Shown here one piece after another: positions 21,663 through 33,604 of a stretch of DNA of 64,000 bases. The notes beneath the pieces are model-generated. The model did no database searches. It saw nothing but the letters and a program-made list of their open reading frames with translations, and was not told where the DNA came from. Made by a program: the position numbers and the translations under genes. Position 1 is the first letter of the stretch. Each line of letters starts with the position of its first letter. The stretch is from Micropterus salmoides (taxonomy: Eukaryota > Chordata > Actinopteri > Centrarchiformes > Centrarchidae), in the NCBI RefSeq assembly GCF_014851395.1, contig NW_024040040.1:12524711-12588710 (forward strand). The letters run 5' to 3'.

Positions 21663-22796
21663 CAAATTAATAAAAATAATAATAACTTTGATTTATATAG
21701 CGCCTTTCACAAACCCAAGGACGCTTAACAAACAAGGGGGGAGTGGGGTATGAGGTGTGAGGACAGATAAGATTAAAGCCCATAGGCCTCAGTGAAGAGG
21801 TGTGTTTTAAAATGGTTTTTAAAGGTTATTAGAGAGGAGGCAGAGCGGGTGGCAAGATGGCGCTTGTTCCGGAGTGATGATTCTCCGACACACAAGGCTC
21901 TGTCACCAAAGGTTTGGAGCCTGGAATTAGGGACAGCGAGCAGGTCATTGTCAGAGGACCACAGGGACTGTGACTAAGTGTAGGGATGGAGTAGATCTGT
22001 GAGGTACTGAGGTGTAAGTCCATGGAGAGATTTGTACGTCAGGAGGAAGATTTTATATTTGATCCGGGACTTAACTGGCAGCCAGTGAAGCTTCTTCAGG
22101 ATGGGAGTGATGTGAAGTCCACGTTTTGTGTGGGTGAGTATCCTAGCCGCAGAGTTCTGGACATGCTGGAGTCTGTCAGTAGCCTTGCTGGGCAGAACGA
22201 ACAGGATACAGTTACAGTAGTCAAGTCGGGAGGTGATGAAGGAGTGGATGAGGGTCTCAGCTACAGAGTTGGAGAGGCACTATTGGAGTCTGGAGATGTT
22301 CTTAAGATGGCAAAAGGCAGTTTTAGTAGTGTGTTTGATGTGCTGTTGGAAGGAGAGGGTGGAGTACATGATGACACCCAGGTTGCGTATTTGAGGGGAT
22401 GCAGAGATTGAGCAGCCATCCACATCCAGTGTGATGTCACCAACCTTTTTGAGAAGTGACTGTGGGACAAACACCATGAGTTCTGTTTTGTTTTTGTTCA
22501 GTTTGAGGAGGTTATTGTCTATCCAGTTCTTTATGTCCTTCAGGCAGTTAATAAGCGACACTGGTGGAAGAGGAGTAAGAGATTTAGTGCTGATGTAGAG
22601 CTGGGTGTCATCGGCGTGGCATTGGAAGTGTAATCCATGTTTCCGGATGATCATCCCAAGAGGTAGCATGTAGAAATTAAATAGTAGTGGGCCAAGCACT
22701 GATCCTTGAGGCACACCGTGTGAGACTGGCGCCAATTCAGAGCAGATGCCCTTATGGGTGATGTATTGTTGCCTGTTGGTGAGATAGGATTGAAAC
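21663..22796 (-). pseudogene. L2-clade LINE, C-terminal reverse transcriptase part and 3' end
   Basis: The minus-strand frame from about 22735 to 22280 contains a reverse transcriptase core: GVPQGSVLGPLLF, then HADDTQLYIS (catalytic-site motif with ADD retained), then NKNKTELMVF and an NLGVIM block. Further toward the 3' end, pieces such as SRLDYCNCILFVLPSKATDR and LHWLPVKSRIKYKI are readable in another frame, followed by stops. The 3' end reads AAGCGTCCTTGGG ... GGCGCTATATAAATC, then ATT repeats (to about 21665). Frameshift, stop codons, 5' truncation and a 2.4 kb insertion show it is dead. The plus-strand frame at 22022-22411 is its shadow. Confidence 0.9.
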
Positions 22797-23177
22797 GAAG
22801 GTTACAATATGGTAACCCTAGTTCTATAGGCACAGGCGGAGCCCTCTATTGGACTCTATGGGTACTACCTCCTCCAATCACACGCACGCACGTTTTTGCC
22901 GGGCTGCACTGGCTCCAGCATTTTCTTGATTATCAGCATGCCCTCTTGTTCATTATGCTGGTTCAGGTGGCGGAGATCCAGAATGGCTCAGAAGCCTCTC
23001 GTCTTTTTGGGGACCAAAGAGTACATGGTGCAAGAGCTCTGTGCATGTCATGCGCAGAGATGACCTAAGACAGCCTGCTGAAGTCCACTTCCTCTTGAGA
23101 GGATAGACTGGCTTCCATTATGTCCAAGAAAAGTGGTGGTATGCAGCAGAACTGAAGAGAGTAGCTCAGAATGCTGT

Positions 23178-23286
23178 CAACACAGCTAGCTCAATGGGAT
23201 TGGGTTGGTGGTGGGGAATTAGCACTTTTAAGAATGTAATGTGTTTCTAATAAACAGTTTGACATTCACAAGCATCACCACAGTGT
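23178..23286 (+). repeat. internal direct repeat, copy 1
   Basis: CAACACAGCTAGCTCAATGG ... TAATGTGTTTCTAATAAAC ... CATTCACAAGCATCACCACA. The same roughly 109-bp text recurs at 24493-24602 with few differences, both copies in the same orientation inside the 2.4 kb insertion. Confidence 0.9.
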
Positions 23287-24492
23287 AGAACAGCAGAACT
23301 GAAGAGAGTAGCCTCATCTGCTGTCCACCCAGCTTGTCAGCATGCAGCGGCGTCGCCATTCTGCATGAAAATGTGTACACGTGAACAATGCATCTTTGGC
23401 ACTTTCCACCACCAAACTAATGAATGGACGTTTAGCCCAAGGTGGGGGGGCCGACATCGAACAGGCTATAGTGTCCCTGAACGCACCAGGGCCGGTTACT
23501 CCCTGGTGTCTTTGAACGCACCACAGCTCGCTGCTCCAATGATGGCTCAACGTGCAACAGTGTCACCGTGAGCGTGTTGTCAGTGGAGCAGTCAATATCA
23601 ACACAGCTGCAGAGTGAAGCCGAGTCAGCACAGGGCATCCTCCTCTCCACTGCAGTGAGCTGCTGCTGGGAGAATGAGCCGGTGTTCACTGTGATAAAGT
23701 GCCACAGGCCGCACCGCTGGAAGAGACGTGTTGTCTGGTTGCATCTCTCCGGCTATATCTGACCTATATCTAGGTTGATGTTAACTCTACTCATGCCGTC
23801 GCAGCCAGTCAGCTGAACGTTGCGCTGCTTCGGTTAAGCATATGTTGACAATGTGGTTGTGTGTTTTAGGAACACAGTACACAGTACTGTCAGTGAGCTA
23901 GCAGTGTTCCCGCGGACACTGTCGTGAGTGCACGGGGAACGCAGAGTTAGCTCGCTTTGCTGCATTGTGTCACCGTCATGGCAGCAGCCCTTCATTCGGC
24001 TGCCAGGCGATGTAGGCGACCCGTTGCACGGGCCGGACAGCTGGCTAGCAAGGAGGAAGCCCAGGTCTTACTACCGTCTCGCTCGAATGCCACCAGGAGA
24101 GCGACATGGGACATGGGCTTCAGTCCCAGTGTTTGACTGACACCACAGCCGCTGTGACTATGGATGACAAGTCACCCGGTGTTGGCGTCAGCGTCAAGTT
24201 CATAGCTTCCATGTGAAGCAGCGGCAGGGTAGACAGCCTCGCCTGCTGCAACAGGTGCTATGAGCTGGGAATGCAGAGTTACAGTACACTGCTGCATTGC
24301 ACGGTAAGAACAGCTCGTTTCTCGGCTGTCACGTCGTGGAAGCGGACCATTATGGCCGCGCGGACTCGGCGGTCAGGCTAGCGAAGTGGACGCCTGGGCC
24401 TCACCCACCCTCTCACTCGGTTCTGACTGGGAGAGCGGCATGGGCCGCAGGGCAAACTGTTAGCTTAGAGTCGGCGAGCGCAGCGACGCGTT

Positions 24493-24602
24493 CAACACGG
24501 CTAGCTCAATGGGATGGGGTTGGTGGTGGGGAATTAGCACTTTTAAGAATGTAATGTGTTTCTAATAAACAGTTGAACATTCACAAGCATCACCACAGTG
24601 TA
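24493..24602 (+). repeat. internal direct repeat, copy 2
   Basis: Near-identical to 23178-23286. It is followed by ACACAAGCAGCACGTTAGAA, which has a more diverged echo at about 24725-24835 (AATGTAATTAACATG ... ACACAAGCAGCACATGTAAA). This gives at least three related units within the insertion. Confidence 0.85.
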
Positions 24603-25198
24603 CACACAAGCAGCACGTTAGAACAGTGGCTTCGTGAACACAAGGCCACAGGGCGAACCCTTAGCCTCACCCCAGGAGTTAACGTTAGCTCTTTGATGAG
24701 AGAAGTTAACTTAGCTCTTTGAGGAATGTAATTAACATGTTTTACTCAAAAAACGGTTTCCACATTCTCAAAAGCCTTACCATAGTTTTACACAAGCAGC
24801 ACATGTAAAACAATGGCGTTTTGAACACCAGATGGGGAATTGTGGCAGCGTCAGCAGGCCTCTTTCCCTCCATAACGGTCACTTGGCCAGTCGCTCCCTT
24901 CCCCAGTGGCAGGTGGCTGGCGGGGGGGCCTGGACTCGTCCGGCAGGACATGGGTCACCTCGCCTGGGTGCAAAGATAATTTTCTAGAAGTGGTGACTCC
25001 ATCCATGGAGGTGGTGAATTCAGTGAGCATTTCGCCGTTTGCTGAAGAAAAAAGGATGCTGAGGTAGTAGGGACACTGCTATTTATACGTCACACACGTA
25101 TCAGTAGCGACGTCCTGTTGGTCGGCTACGTGCGTGCGTGTGATTGGAGGAGGTAGTACCCATAGAGTCCAGTAGAGGGCGGAGCCTGTGTGAGATAG

Positions 25199-25315
25199 AA
25201 CCAAGAATTCACAGTACCAGAGAGGCCAATGAGTTCGGAGAGGCGAGTGAGAAGAATGGAGTGGGAGACTGTGTCGAAGGCTGCAGAGAGGTCGAGAAAA
25301 ATTAAGATGCTGAGA
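25199..25315 (-). pseudogene. L2-clade LINE, upstream reverse transcriptase piece
   Basis: Minus-strand frame reading LDLSAAFDTVSHSILLTRLS then GLSGTVNSWF, which is reverse transcriptase motif A with its aspartate. It joins in order with the core at 22280-22735 once the insertion is removed. The element is 5'-truncated near 25315, as is usual for LINEs. The reading joins only on paper and the copy is broken elsewhere. Confidence 0.85.
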
Positions 25316-25619
25316 GAAAAATAAAAAAAAACTAAATAAGAAAATATGTGACAATGGTACAACTGATAAAAAGGACAAAATATCACACAGTTTAGCCCCA
25401 TGTTTTCCTGCTTATTAGCTTGTCTTTGTGTTTTATCTCTCTTTTTTTCAGATGATGAACTATGACCTCTGTTTCACAAGACAGCCCAAGGAACGGGTGT
25501 AAGAGAAAGAAAATGAGAGAAAGGGGAGAGGATGGGTGGGGGGGAATGGTAAAAACTGGGCACACATAAACGAATTTACAGCAGGAGCTGCACTGGGGGA
25601 TGACCTCACAACTGGGGAA

Positions 25620-25677
25620 TGTGTGTGTGTGTGTGGGGGGGGGGGAGTGGATATGAGTGTGTGGGGGGGGGGGGGGG
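25620..25677. repeat. GT run and two poly-G tracts
   Basis: About 8 GT units, then 11 G (25635-25645), then after AGTGGATATGAGTGT a 15-G run (25663-25677). The C-rich strand gives rise to long proline/histidine-rich spurious frames. Confidence 0.9.
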
Positions 25678-26848
25678 ACATTGCTTCTGCACCGATGTGG
25701 GTTCACTGGTTCAGTTGGGAGGTAAATACAAAGACACACATGCAAACAAACATTGTTAGCGAATTATGCCTTGCCTTGACCACATCCATCCGGAGACGAC
25801 CCTCGTCCAGCGGAAAAGATGTTTTTTAAGAGGAACTGATCTCTCAACATCCACCAAACACAGGACACAGACACATACAACGTGACGACAGCACAGGTCT
25901 GGATTCAATCTGGACGCTTCTATCAACAGGCAAACCCATTTGTCCTAAATCTCCATACTGTGTCCTGAGGGCCAATAGACAGTGAGAAGGAGAGAGAGGG
26001 GCATGGGGAAATGTAAGCAAAGAATTTTGGGTACTAGCCCAGCGTGGCTATATGGCTTTCATCTCCATACCACCTCCATTAGACCGTGCTTAAAGCAGCT
26101 GGCAGGTCCAGACTGTTCTGCAGTGGAAACGCTTGGCCCAGACCTGAGGACCACCACATTTTGCATTTTTAGAATGTGATAATATCAAAGTACAGAGGTG
26201 CACTTAGAGGAATTTCTAGATGCAATTCAGAAACATGTTTCACCCAGCATACCATGTGTGGAGTATTTGATTTGGAGGACTTTATGTTTATGGTATTGTG
26301 AATTGTATTCATAAACACAGAGCTGCAAAAATGAAGCTAGGCAGGATTTATCTTACTAAAAAACAAAAAAGGCTGTAGAATAGAAAATAGATATTTACAT
26401 TTATTTGTTATTGTCAGCCTTGTCTATATCCTTAGCCATCTCTGATCTGAAAAACTCACAAACATCTTTGAGTTTAGGAACCATGAATTCATCTAGCAGG
26501 TAGAATTAGGCCTTTCTTGATGGATGAAAACTATTCACTCAGTATAGAATTTCCATCTTAAAAAAATGGCAGATGAGTGACCAAAGTGCCATTTTCTGTG
26601 AAAAACAATATTTTAATTACTTCCTTGTCTGTCTTTGCTGATGAAATGACTCAATCATCCCCTATATGTACAATGTTGGTTTCCACCAATGTATCATTGG
26701 CAGCCACACCCATGGATCAGACACCTGAGTCTGTTTGATACCTCTGATCAACAATGGTTTAACAATGGTTCTTGGTGCCCAAGAACACACTATAATGTAT
26801 TTCAATACTTTCCGATGGTCTATCACAACTTTCTAGTATATTGCAATG

Positions 26849-26851
<3 letters not shown>

Positions 26852-26898
<47 letters not shown>

Positions 26899-26920
26899 TG
26901 TGTGAGTGTGTGTGTGTGTG
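26852..26920. repeat. (GT)n microsatellite
   Basis: About 69 bp of GT with GGGTG and GAGTG interruptions near its right end. Confidence 0.95.
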
Positions 26921-27912
26921 CAGAGAGCATGTGTTTTCATCACCTGATTCTTAGTGACATCATCTCCAAGGAAGAAAAAGAATGAGATTTCTGTTAGTGG
27001 AGTCTGCTAGAGTGTCAGTGATCTGACCTTCCACCCTTCTACCCATGTATTCATCTTCTTGCCTGCTACTCTGTCAGCTTGTTTGCCTGGCAGCTTTCTC
27101 CCTGAGGATCGATAAGCAATGCTGGCTAGATTTTCCATTAGGGTCAGGTGCTAAAGACATACATGGAGCATGTACAAGATGGTGTTTGTTTTGTTTTTTG
27201 TCCTTTGATAAAATGTAACCACATTTTTGAAACGTTGTTTATGTGTCCCCGGACAACAGCAATTTCACACCCTGTCTGCCCAGTCAGAGACCGGTTATAA
27301 CTTACAAGCCTAGCAAACGTCCTAAAAGCCAATGAAAATTGATTATTAGTTTGATATTAAAAACTGACAGGCCTACATGTGATTGAGGTTTGCTGGCACA
27401 AAGATAGAACTCCTAGTTAGTGCTGGTTTTATAAGCATCATCATGGTGGGGCACTGACATTGTGGAGCTGTTGTCTGTCTTTGATTGTAGCGCCTTTTGT
27501 TGTTATTATATTATCTGAAAACGACCACAGACACAAAAGTAATTTCCGAAAGGATAATAAATAAAAATAAAAAAATTTTTTGTTGAAACACATCTTGAGA
27601 AATGAGGTATTGTTTTTTTTAGTATGTTCAGTAATTACAAAGGAACATGATGAATGAATTATATAATTTGATTGAAAAATTAACATAATTAGTTTTTTAC
27701 TTTTGTCCTTTCAATCTAACTGTATGAGTGAGAGGCATTTCTTTCACTGTATGAATATGACGAGAAATGGATCACATGTGCACGACAAACAAAACCTGTT
27801 TATTCCTCAAGTGCGACTGAGTGGCCTCGTCTGTATAATAAAGGCCTTTCTTTACATACGAATACCTTGTCATTCAGCTGCAGCTCCTCCACCTTAATGC
27901 ACACGTGCACAT

Positions 27913-27913
<1 letters not shown>

Positions 27914-27947
<34 letters not shown>
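27914..27947. repeat. (CA)n microsatellite
   Basis: About 17 CA units, preceded by ACACGTGCACATG. Confidence 0.95.
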
Positions 27948-27948
<1 letters not shown>

Positions 27949-29619
27949 CAACACACATTGTCCTCCACCTCCCACGCTTCCTTAATGTTTTTTGCAGTTG
28001 CCATGGCGTCTCAGCTCACCAGCTGTGCCGGACAGCACAATAACAAGGACATGTGTATTTTTCTCATAGTGTATGCATTTGTTTGCATATTCACGTGTCA
28101 GCATATAATAAGATGCACTAATATAGTCTAATAGTGTATTTTAATCCCAGAAATCTATGATCCCTCAGGCACCATATGTATTTCACATTTGGCTAAGTAT
28201 TTGTGTAATGTCAAGTCTGATAAAATAATTGCAGAGACTTCTGTATTTTTATGCTGCGTGATGCATTTGCTGGCAGCAGGAAATCAGAAAATAGCCTTTA
28301 CTTGTTGCCATAGCACCACAACAAATGCGTCTGGGTCATTACAGGAAACGTTGAGAGCTATGTGAGATCAACATGCTCACATGAGCTTAGATGTTTTTAG
28401 ATTCAAAGTTACAGAATTGTCTGGGATTTTAAATCTTTCTCAAAGATATCTCCTTATTTGAGTTATGAAGTCTCGACATGAGACTAAACATATTCTAGAC
28501 AAACAACAGATTAAAAACAAAATATGGGTCAAAATAGCAAGTTCAGGGAGTTAAAACTTCCTCACCCTTGTGTCTGAGTGCAAAATTAATTTAGTATCTG
28601 ATCCACATAACACAGTGAAACAAACCGTAACTCATACTTATTTTCTTTCTCTAGCAAACGCCAAAAAATATGGAGGCTTTCCCGCTAACTTACGCACTTT
28701 TCTGTAATAAAAAGTGGCAGTACTTAAAATATCAGCTCCACACCTGCTATAATATACCAATTGATCCACACTTTGAACAACACCAACAAAAACTCCCTTT
28801 TCACTTTGTCGTCAACACAGTTTGCAGTTCAGTTTAGACTAAAGGAACAGCCGTTGAGGAGTCTCTCTCTGTTAAGTTGTGTTGAATCTCCAAACATCCA
28901 TGAGTGGAGGGTTTGGAATAGCTTGAATAATAGAATAAAATGTTCCCTGAGTGATGTGACGTGAGTGTGTTGGCTCAGCCTCCTTCAGCTGAAGGATAGC
29001 ATCTCTTTCAGCACATTTATCCAAACACTTGGTGTGCTGGTGTGTGTGTTTGCACACAGGCCTTTTTGTGTGTGAATCTCCGATCATGGATGTTTGAAAT
29101 CTTTTAACGACCATTCTGGGACATTTTATTATCCTTTGTGTTTGGGTCTGAGATTGAGTTTATGCGAGTATATAAACTCGCACAAACTAGACTTTCCTTT
29201 TGGTTAAAAGTATTCCATGACCAAAAGGTTGACACAGGCTAGATTAACACTTATGTACCGTGAAAAAAAAAGATTCACTGTGTGTCAATTGGTTTTTGGT
29301 AATTTGACTGATTGCAAATGTGTTAGGAGAATTGCACCACTAATCTTTGTATTTTAACTCATTCCTCTTTCTTCTGTGTCTTCCCACCCTTTACTCCATT
29401 TCACCCCATCCCTTCTGAAGGTTGTTTCTTTTGTTTGCAGAATGGAAGCCAACAAATGTGAAATCTTAGTGTTAAAAGTGACATTAGTTATATGAGTACA
29501 GGGTGTTTTAAGGAATAAATGCCACCAAATTCTTACAGAAATCAACCATATTTTACTTAATATTGGTAGGTAGTACTATACAGTTTACAACTCTGTCTGT
29601 CTGTCATTGTTAACTGATG

Positions 29620-29760
29620 GGGACTTATGTCACGGTAGGGTAGAGACTGCTTTTTGAGGGTTAAGACTTGGTTTTAGGATTCAGGTTTGAATTAGGTTAA
29701 GATTAGGGTAAGGATTAAGGTTATAGTTGTGATGGTTATGGTAAGGGGCTAGGGAATGTA
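29620..29760 (+). repeat. TTAGG-rich dispersed repeat, copy 1
   Basis: GGGGACTTATG ... GAGACTGCTTTTTGAGGGTT, AAGACTTGGTTTTAGG, then irregular GGTTAAGATTAGGG units and GTTGTGATGGTTATGG. Copy 2 at 31370-31500 has the same order of words. The core consists of imperfect telomere-like TTAGGG variants, but internal and degenerate. Confidence 0.8.
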
Positions 29761-31369
29761 CTATGTCCTTGAGGAGATAGCGAAACATGTATGCATGCAT
29801 GCATGTGTTCAGTACATGCCTACATGTGCTTGTGCATTCGCAGAACTGCAGGTACACTATGTTCAGTATGTTTGCGTAGCTATTTACACACTCAGTGAAT
29901 GTGGCAGTGTGCAATCTGAGCAGAATGTAAGTCACCGGGCCTAAAGCATATCAAACCTTTATCAAAGTCAAACTGAGCAGCCTCAGTTCTTCTCAGCTCG
30001 GGGTATAAATATTTAGTCAGTATAAACACAGCAGCCTTCTAGGAATGCTCTGTTCACAAACGACAGCAATGCTTTTATCCTTCTACTGATAATATTAGTG
30101 AGAGACAAAACTGTTGATTCATCCAAACATGCAACAAGCTATGAAGTTATGCTGCTCTGCTGAACTGTGAGGTTACAGGTCTGAAGCGGTCCTTTGAAAT
30201 TATCTGTGTTTATCAAAGATATGATTTGTTTGAGGGATGCCTTGAAACAATCTGTTTGTTGGAAACGATCTGCAGTAAACTGACACAAATTAACGTCACT
30301 ACAGGGCTATGGATTTCACTGAGGTAAAATGGTGACTCACTATCATTATTTCTTGTGCTCCATACTAATACTTTAACATATGATACATACAAGACTTGGC
30401 TTAAATATGATTTAGTTTAATGCAGGCGGATTAATATTATCTTTAAAGTGATAACATGTGAATTTGTAGCAGCTCTAAGGCTAAACAGTAAGTATTCATA
30501 AATAATGTGTGGGTGCTTTGTTAAGTAAATTGGTAGATTCCATATGAAAAACAATCTGCTGATCTGAACTCCTGAACTCCTTTCCTCTTTGCACTGGAGA
30601 GGTGGACAGTGGTGGACCCTTTACAGCTAAATGCCAGTGGGTGCACACTCACCTAAAAAAGTTCCAAAAATAAACCTGGCTACATCAGCCATGCTAAATG
30701 AATGTTTTCTTTTTCTTTTCAATTCAAAGAAACCTTCATACAAAGGGTGTAATTAAAAATGTGTCACTCCTTCTTACATTGGGTTTTTTCTCTTTTGCAA
30801 TTTTTTAGTTTTTGCCATTATTTTATGCTAAGGGTTAGGATAGAGTTCCACAATTAATTATATGTCGTGAATTAATTTGACATTTATAATTATATTACTT
30901 TCACATTCTTATTTCTTATTGTCAACAAATCCCATAAACTAACAATGTGTAAGTCCTGTCTGTTGCACTCAGCCCCAAGCCCATTCATTCGTACTGAAGA
31001 CGTAAATGTTTAAAAATGGATCACAAATATATAGTGGCTTTTTTTAAAGGCTCAGAAATTTCCGAAAACAGCTGGCCAGCCTTCTCCTTTAACAAGTTAG
31101 TTAACCTACCAGCCAACCTAACAAAAAGCCTCCACTGTATAAACTCAAGATTTTTATGCACAGACACACACACACAAACAAACAAAGGTTTTATGTTCTG
31201 AGGAGGGTTTTAATTTCCCAGACAGTATGGGCATGTGGTTTAACATGAGCTTCACCAAGCAGAGTCTGTATTTGTTTGTGTGTGTGTGTTTCATGTTTTT
31301 ATATCCCAGTGGGGACTTTAACTTGAATGCTTTAACCTGAATGCACACTAACCAATGAGGTTCCCATGG

Positions 31370-31500
31370 CTAGAGACTGCTTTTTGAGGGTTAAGACTTG
31401 GTTTTAGGGTTCAGGTTAGGTTAGGGTTAGGCTAAAGTTAAGGTTAGGCATGAAGTTGTGATGGTTAAGGTTAGGGTAAGGAGCTAGGGAAAGCATTATG
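31370..31500 (+). repeat. TTAGG-rich dispersed repeat, copy 2
   Basis: TAGAGACTGCTTTTTGAGGG, AAGACTTGGTTTTAGGG, then TTAGGTTAGGGTTAGG units and GTTGTGATGGTTAAGG. It is flanked by GTGGGGACTTTAAC on the left and GATGTCCCCACGGGGATC on the right, so GGGGAC/GTCCCC words bracket the unit in inverted orientation. Confidence 0.8.
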
Positions 31501-31564
31501 TCAACGAGATGTCCCCACGGGGATCGAGGAACAAACATGTGTCTGTGTGTTTGGGTGGAGGCAT

Positions 31565-31782
31565 AGGATGAAGAGAAGAAGAAGAAGAAGAAATAAGTGG
31601 AAGAAAGACAGGAAGTGGGGGTTGACAGATCCATCCCATCTCTTTTTCTTTCTCTGGAATGCAGCTGGAATCCAAGCCCTACTCCCCTGTTGGCTCCACC
31701 TACACTCCCACCACCTCATATCAGGCTACAGAAACGCACACGCACACGCACACACACACATACACACATGCGCACACACACA
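31565..31782. repeat. GAA run and CA-rich run
   Basis: (GAA)n at 31571-31592, and ACACGCACACGCACACACACA-type DNA at 31735-31782, separated by about 140 bp of unique DNA. Confidence 0.85.
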
Positions 31783-33095
31783 AGCTGGGTTTGCACTAGT
31801 TATTCCTTCTGTTAGGTCATTTTACCATGAAATAAGTGGTTGCCTGTTCTAACAGGTCCAGCTGATATGTAGTCTCATGCACACTCCTTTTATTGTGTTT
31901 GTGAGAGAGGGAGTACGTGTTCATACCTAAAAGAAAGGAATTCACAAGCTAGGCCTTGACAGTAAAGTAAATGTTTCCCATGTTGGCAACCAGGTTTCAG
32001 CTTTTGGTCACCATATTTTAATAGTACATGTAAAAGCGTAATGAAAGCATGGTATGCAAAATAAGCGCAGTTTTTTCTGCCACGCACACACAAAAGCAGC
32101 TCAGGTTCTCTAATATTTTTGGGGAAAGAAGAGCTGTTCAGGATGTAGAGATGCGGCGAAGGCTAGTATAAAAACAACCCTTAAATTGTAAAGTTTAAAT
32201 GTATGTCAAATGATTTTGCCGATCTTTGCTGCATGTACCCACCCATAATGTCCACAGCCAGTAACATAGTGGTAAATAAAAAGGAGAGTAATGATCTTCA
32301 CATGATTTAGGATTTCTTTCCCGTAAAACATGACACACTTTCCACATTGTTATGAGTTACAAGGATATGTGCCGAGACCTACAGAGGTCACACATTTTGC
32401 AGAGAAATCATTGCATAACTTGTGAGTTATTAAAAAATGTAAATGTTCCCTTTAAGTGGCCCTCTTAATCACTCTTACACATAACATTATACAGCCATAA
32501 TGTCAGGTAATGTATGAAGGATGCTTAAGGTGGGTGACGTTTGCCGTTCGATGTTCGTCGTGTCTGATTTTTCCATTCCCGAGAACTTGCACAAACTGCG
32601 TCAGAGCCTTTGAACACATAAACTATCTCTTAATGCTTACGTTCGAGAAGGATGCTGTCTTTGTTCCTCACTCACACAGCCAGGGTCAGCGCGGTGTTTA
32701 CAGCACGGAGTTGTTGCCATGGCAACAGACAGCACCTCGCAGTCAGAAAGAGGAGAGTCTGCAGTGTTAGATTCAGAAATCCTTGAGAACGACATGAAAC
32801 AAAGCAAAACAGGAAATGCAGTTACATTTTTAAAAGGTTTTTGCAAGTGGCAACTAGCTCCTTGATATGAGGACATGGCTTGAAGAAAAGTAAGCTGGAC
32901 AGAGATGTAGAAGTAGGAAAATGAGTTGACTTTCCATTTTGATAACTACAGCACTGTACCACTTTTAAGTACTGAGCTACATTTCCACAAAACCAGAAAA
33001 TAAAATAAACTACCATTTTACAGTTCATAAACATCACATTTTGATAGCATAGAGACTCGTGATGCAACATAAACATCTGTAAACACAGTTTGTCT

Positions 33096-33604
33096 AAACT
33101 TGGGGTGGCTGGCAATTAGAGGGTTCAATCCCCTGGCAAGATACTGAACCCCAAAGAGCTATGTGAGTGTGCATGAATAGTTAGTTTCTTTCTGATGAGC
33201 AGTTTTGCACCTTGCATGGTAGCTTCTGCCATGAGTGTATGAATGTGTGTGAATGGGAACATTGCACATATTTGTTGTTAATTTGTTGTTAATTGTAAAT
33301 TATTTTAATTTTTTTATATTGTCACTTGTATTATTTCTCTCTATTCTTCTGTTATTCTTATATAACTTGCATGTGTTTGTTACATATTTATATATTTCTG
33401 CATCTATTTATGTCAGCTGTATGTCTGTCTGCGTGCACCTTAACACCAAAGCAAATTCCTTGTATGTGTAAAACATTACTTGGCAATAAAGCTCCTTCTG
33501 ATGCTGATTCTGATTCTGGGGTAAATGACATGTAGTGTTAAGCGCTTTGAATAGCTAGAAGACTTGAAAGGCGCTATACAAGTACAATCAATTTACTATT
33601 TACG
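33096..33604 (+). mobile_element. tRNA-type SINE split by a LINE 3' fragment
   Basis: SINE 5' part at 33096-33256: GGGTTCAATCCC (B-box-like, 33121-33132), then AGATACTGAACCCCAAAGAG, TTGCACCTTGCATGGTAGC and ATGAATGTGTGTGAATGGG. SINE 3' part at 33518-33604: GGGTAAATGACATGTAGTG, AAGCGCTTTGAATAGC, AAGGCGCTATACAAGTACAA. Between them (about 33257-33517) sits foreign DNA ending TTGGCAATAAAGCTCC, then TGATTCTGATTCTG, a common fish LINE 3' terminus. The inserted piece is AT-rich and non-coding. Confidence 0.75.
33257..33517 (+). mobile_element. LINE 3'-end fragment nested in a SINE
   Basis: About 260 bp ending CCTTGTATGTGTAAAACATT then ACTTGGCAATAAAGC and short GATTCT repeats. This is a terminal signature of a non-LTR element widespread in fish (Rex1/CR1-like by recall). 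GGG occurs at both junctions. No coding part remains. Confidence 0.65.

Larger units (their letters stand above)
22797..25198. mobile_element. 2.4 kb insertion with inverted terminal repeats, non-coding
   Basis: The L2 reading frame breaks after ...GAAAC at 22796 and resumes at AACCAAG at 25199, with AAC shared as a possible 3-bp target duplication. Near the two ends, 22821-22892 and 25129-25201 are inverted repeats of about 70 bp sharing GACTCTATGGGTACTACC, then TCCTCCAATCACACGCACG. The left end has about 24 bp more than the right, containing a GGTTAC/GTAACC palindrome. The interior has no transposase frame but contains direct repeats. It is best read as a non-autonomous DNA transposon of unassigned superfamily. 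Confidence 0.75.
25316..33095. other. arhgap6 intron 1, unique and simple-repeat DNA
   Basis: No supported gene. The block contains G runs at 25635-25645 and 25663-25677, GT at 26852-26920, CA at 27914-27947, two copies of a TTAGG-rich repeat (29620-29760 and 31370-31500), a GAA run at 31565-31592 and a CA-rich run at 31735-31782. Open frames of 60-117 codons here overlap low-complexity DNA. Confidence 0.55.

Noticed and set aside
22022..22411. 129-codon plus-strand frame
   Set aside because: It is the antisense shadow of the L2 reverse transcriptase region read on the minus strand, which has recognisable motifs.
25392..25745. Proline/histidine-rich minus-strand frames
   Set aside because: Produced by poly-C and CA tracts.
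29640..31500. TTAGGG-like stretches as a telomere
   Set aside because: Units are irregular, short and internal, with matching leader sequences in both copies: a dispersed repeat.
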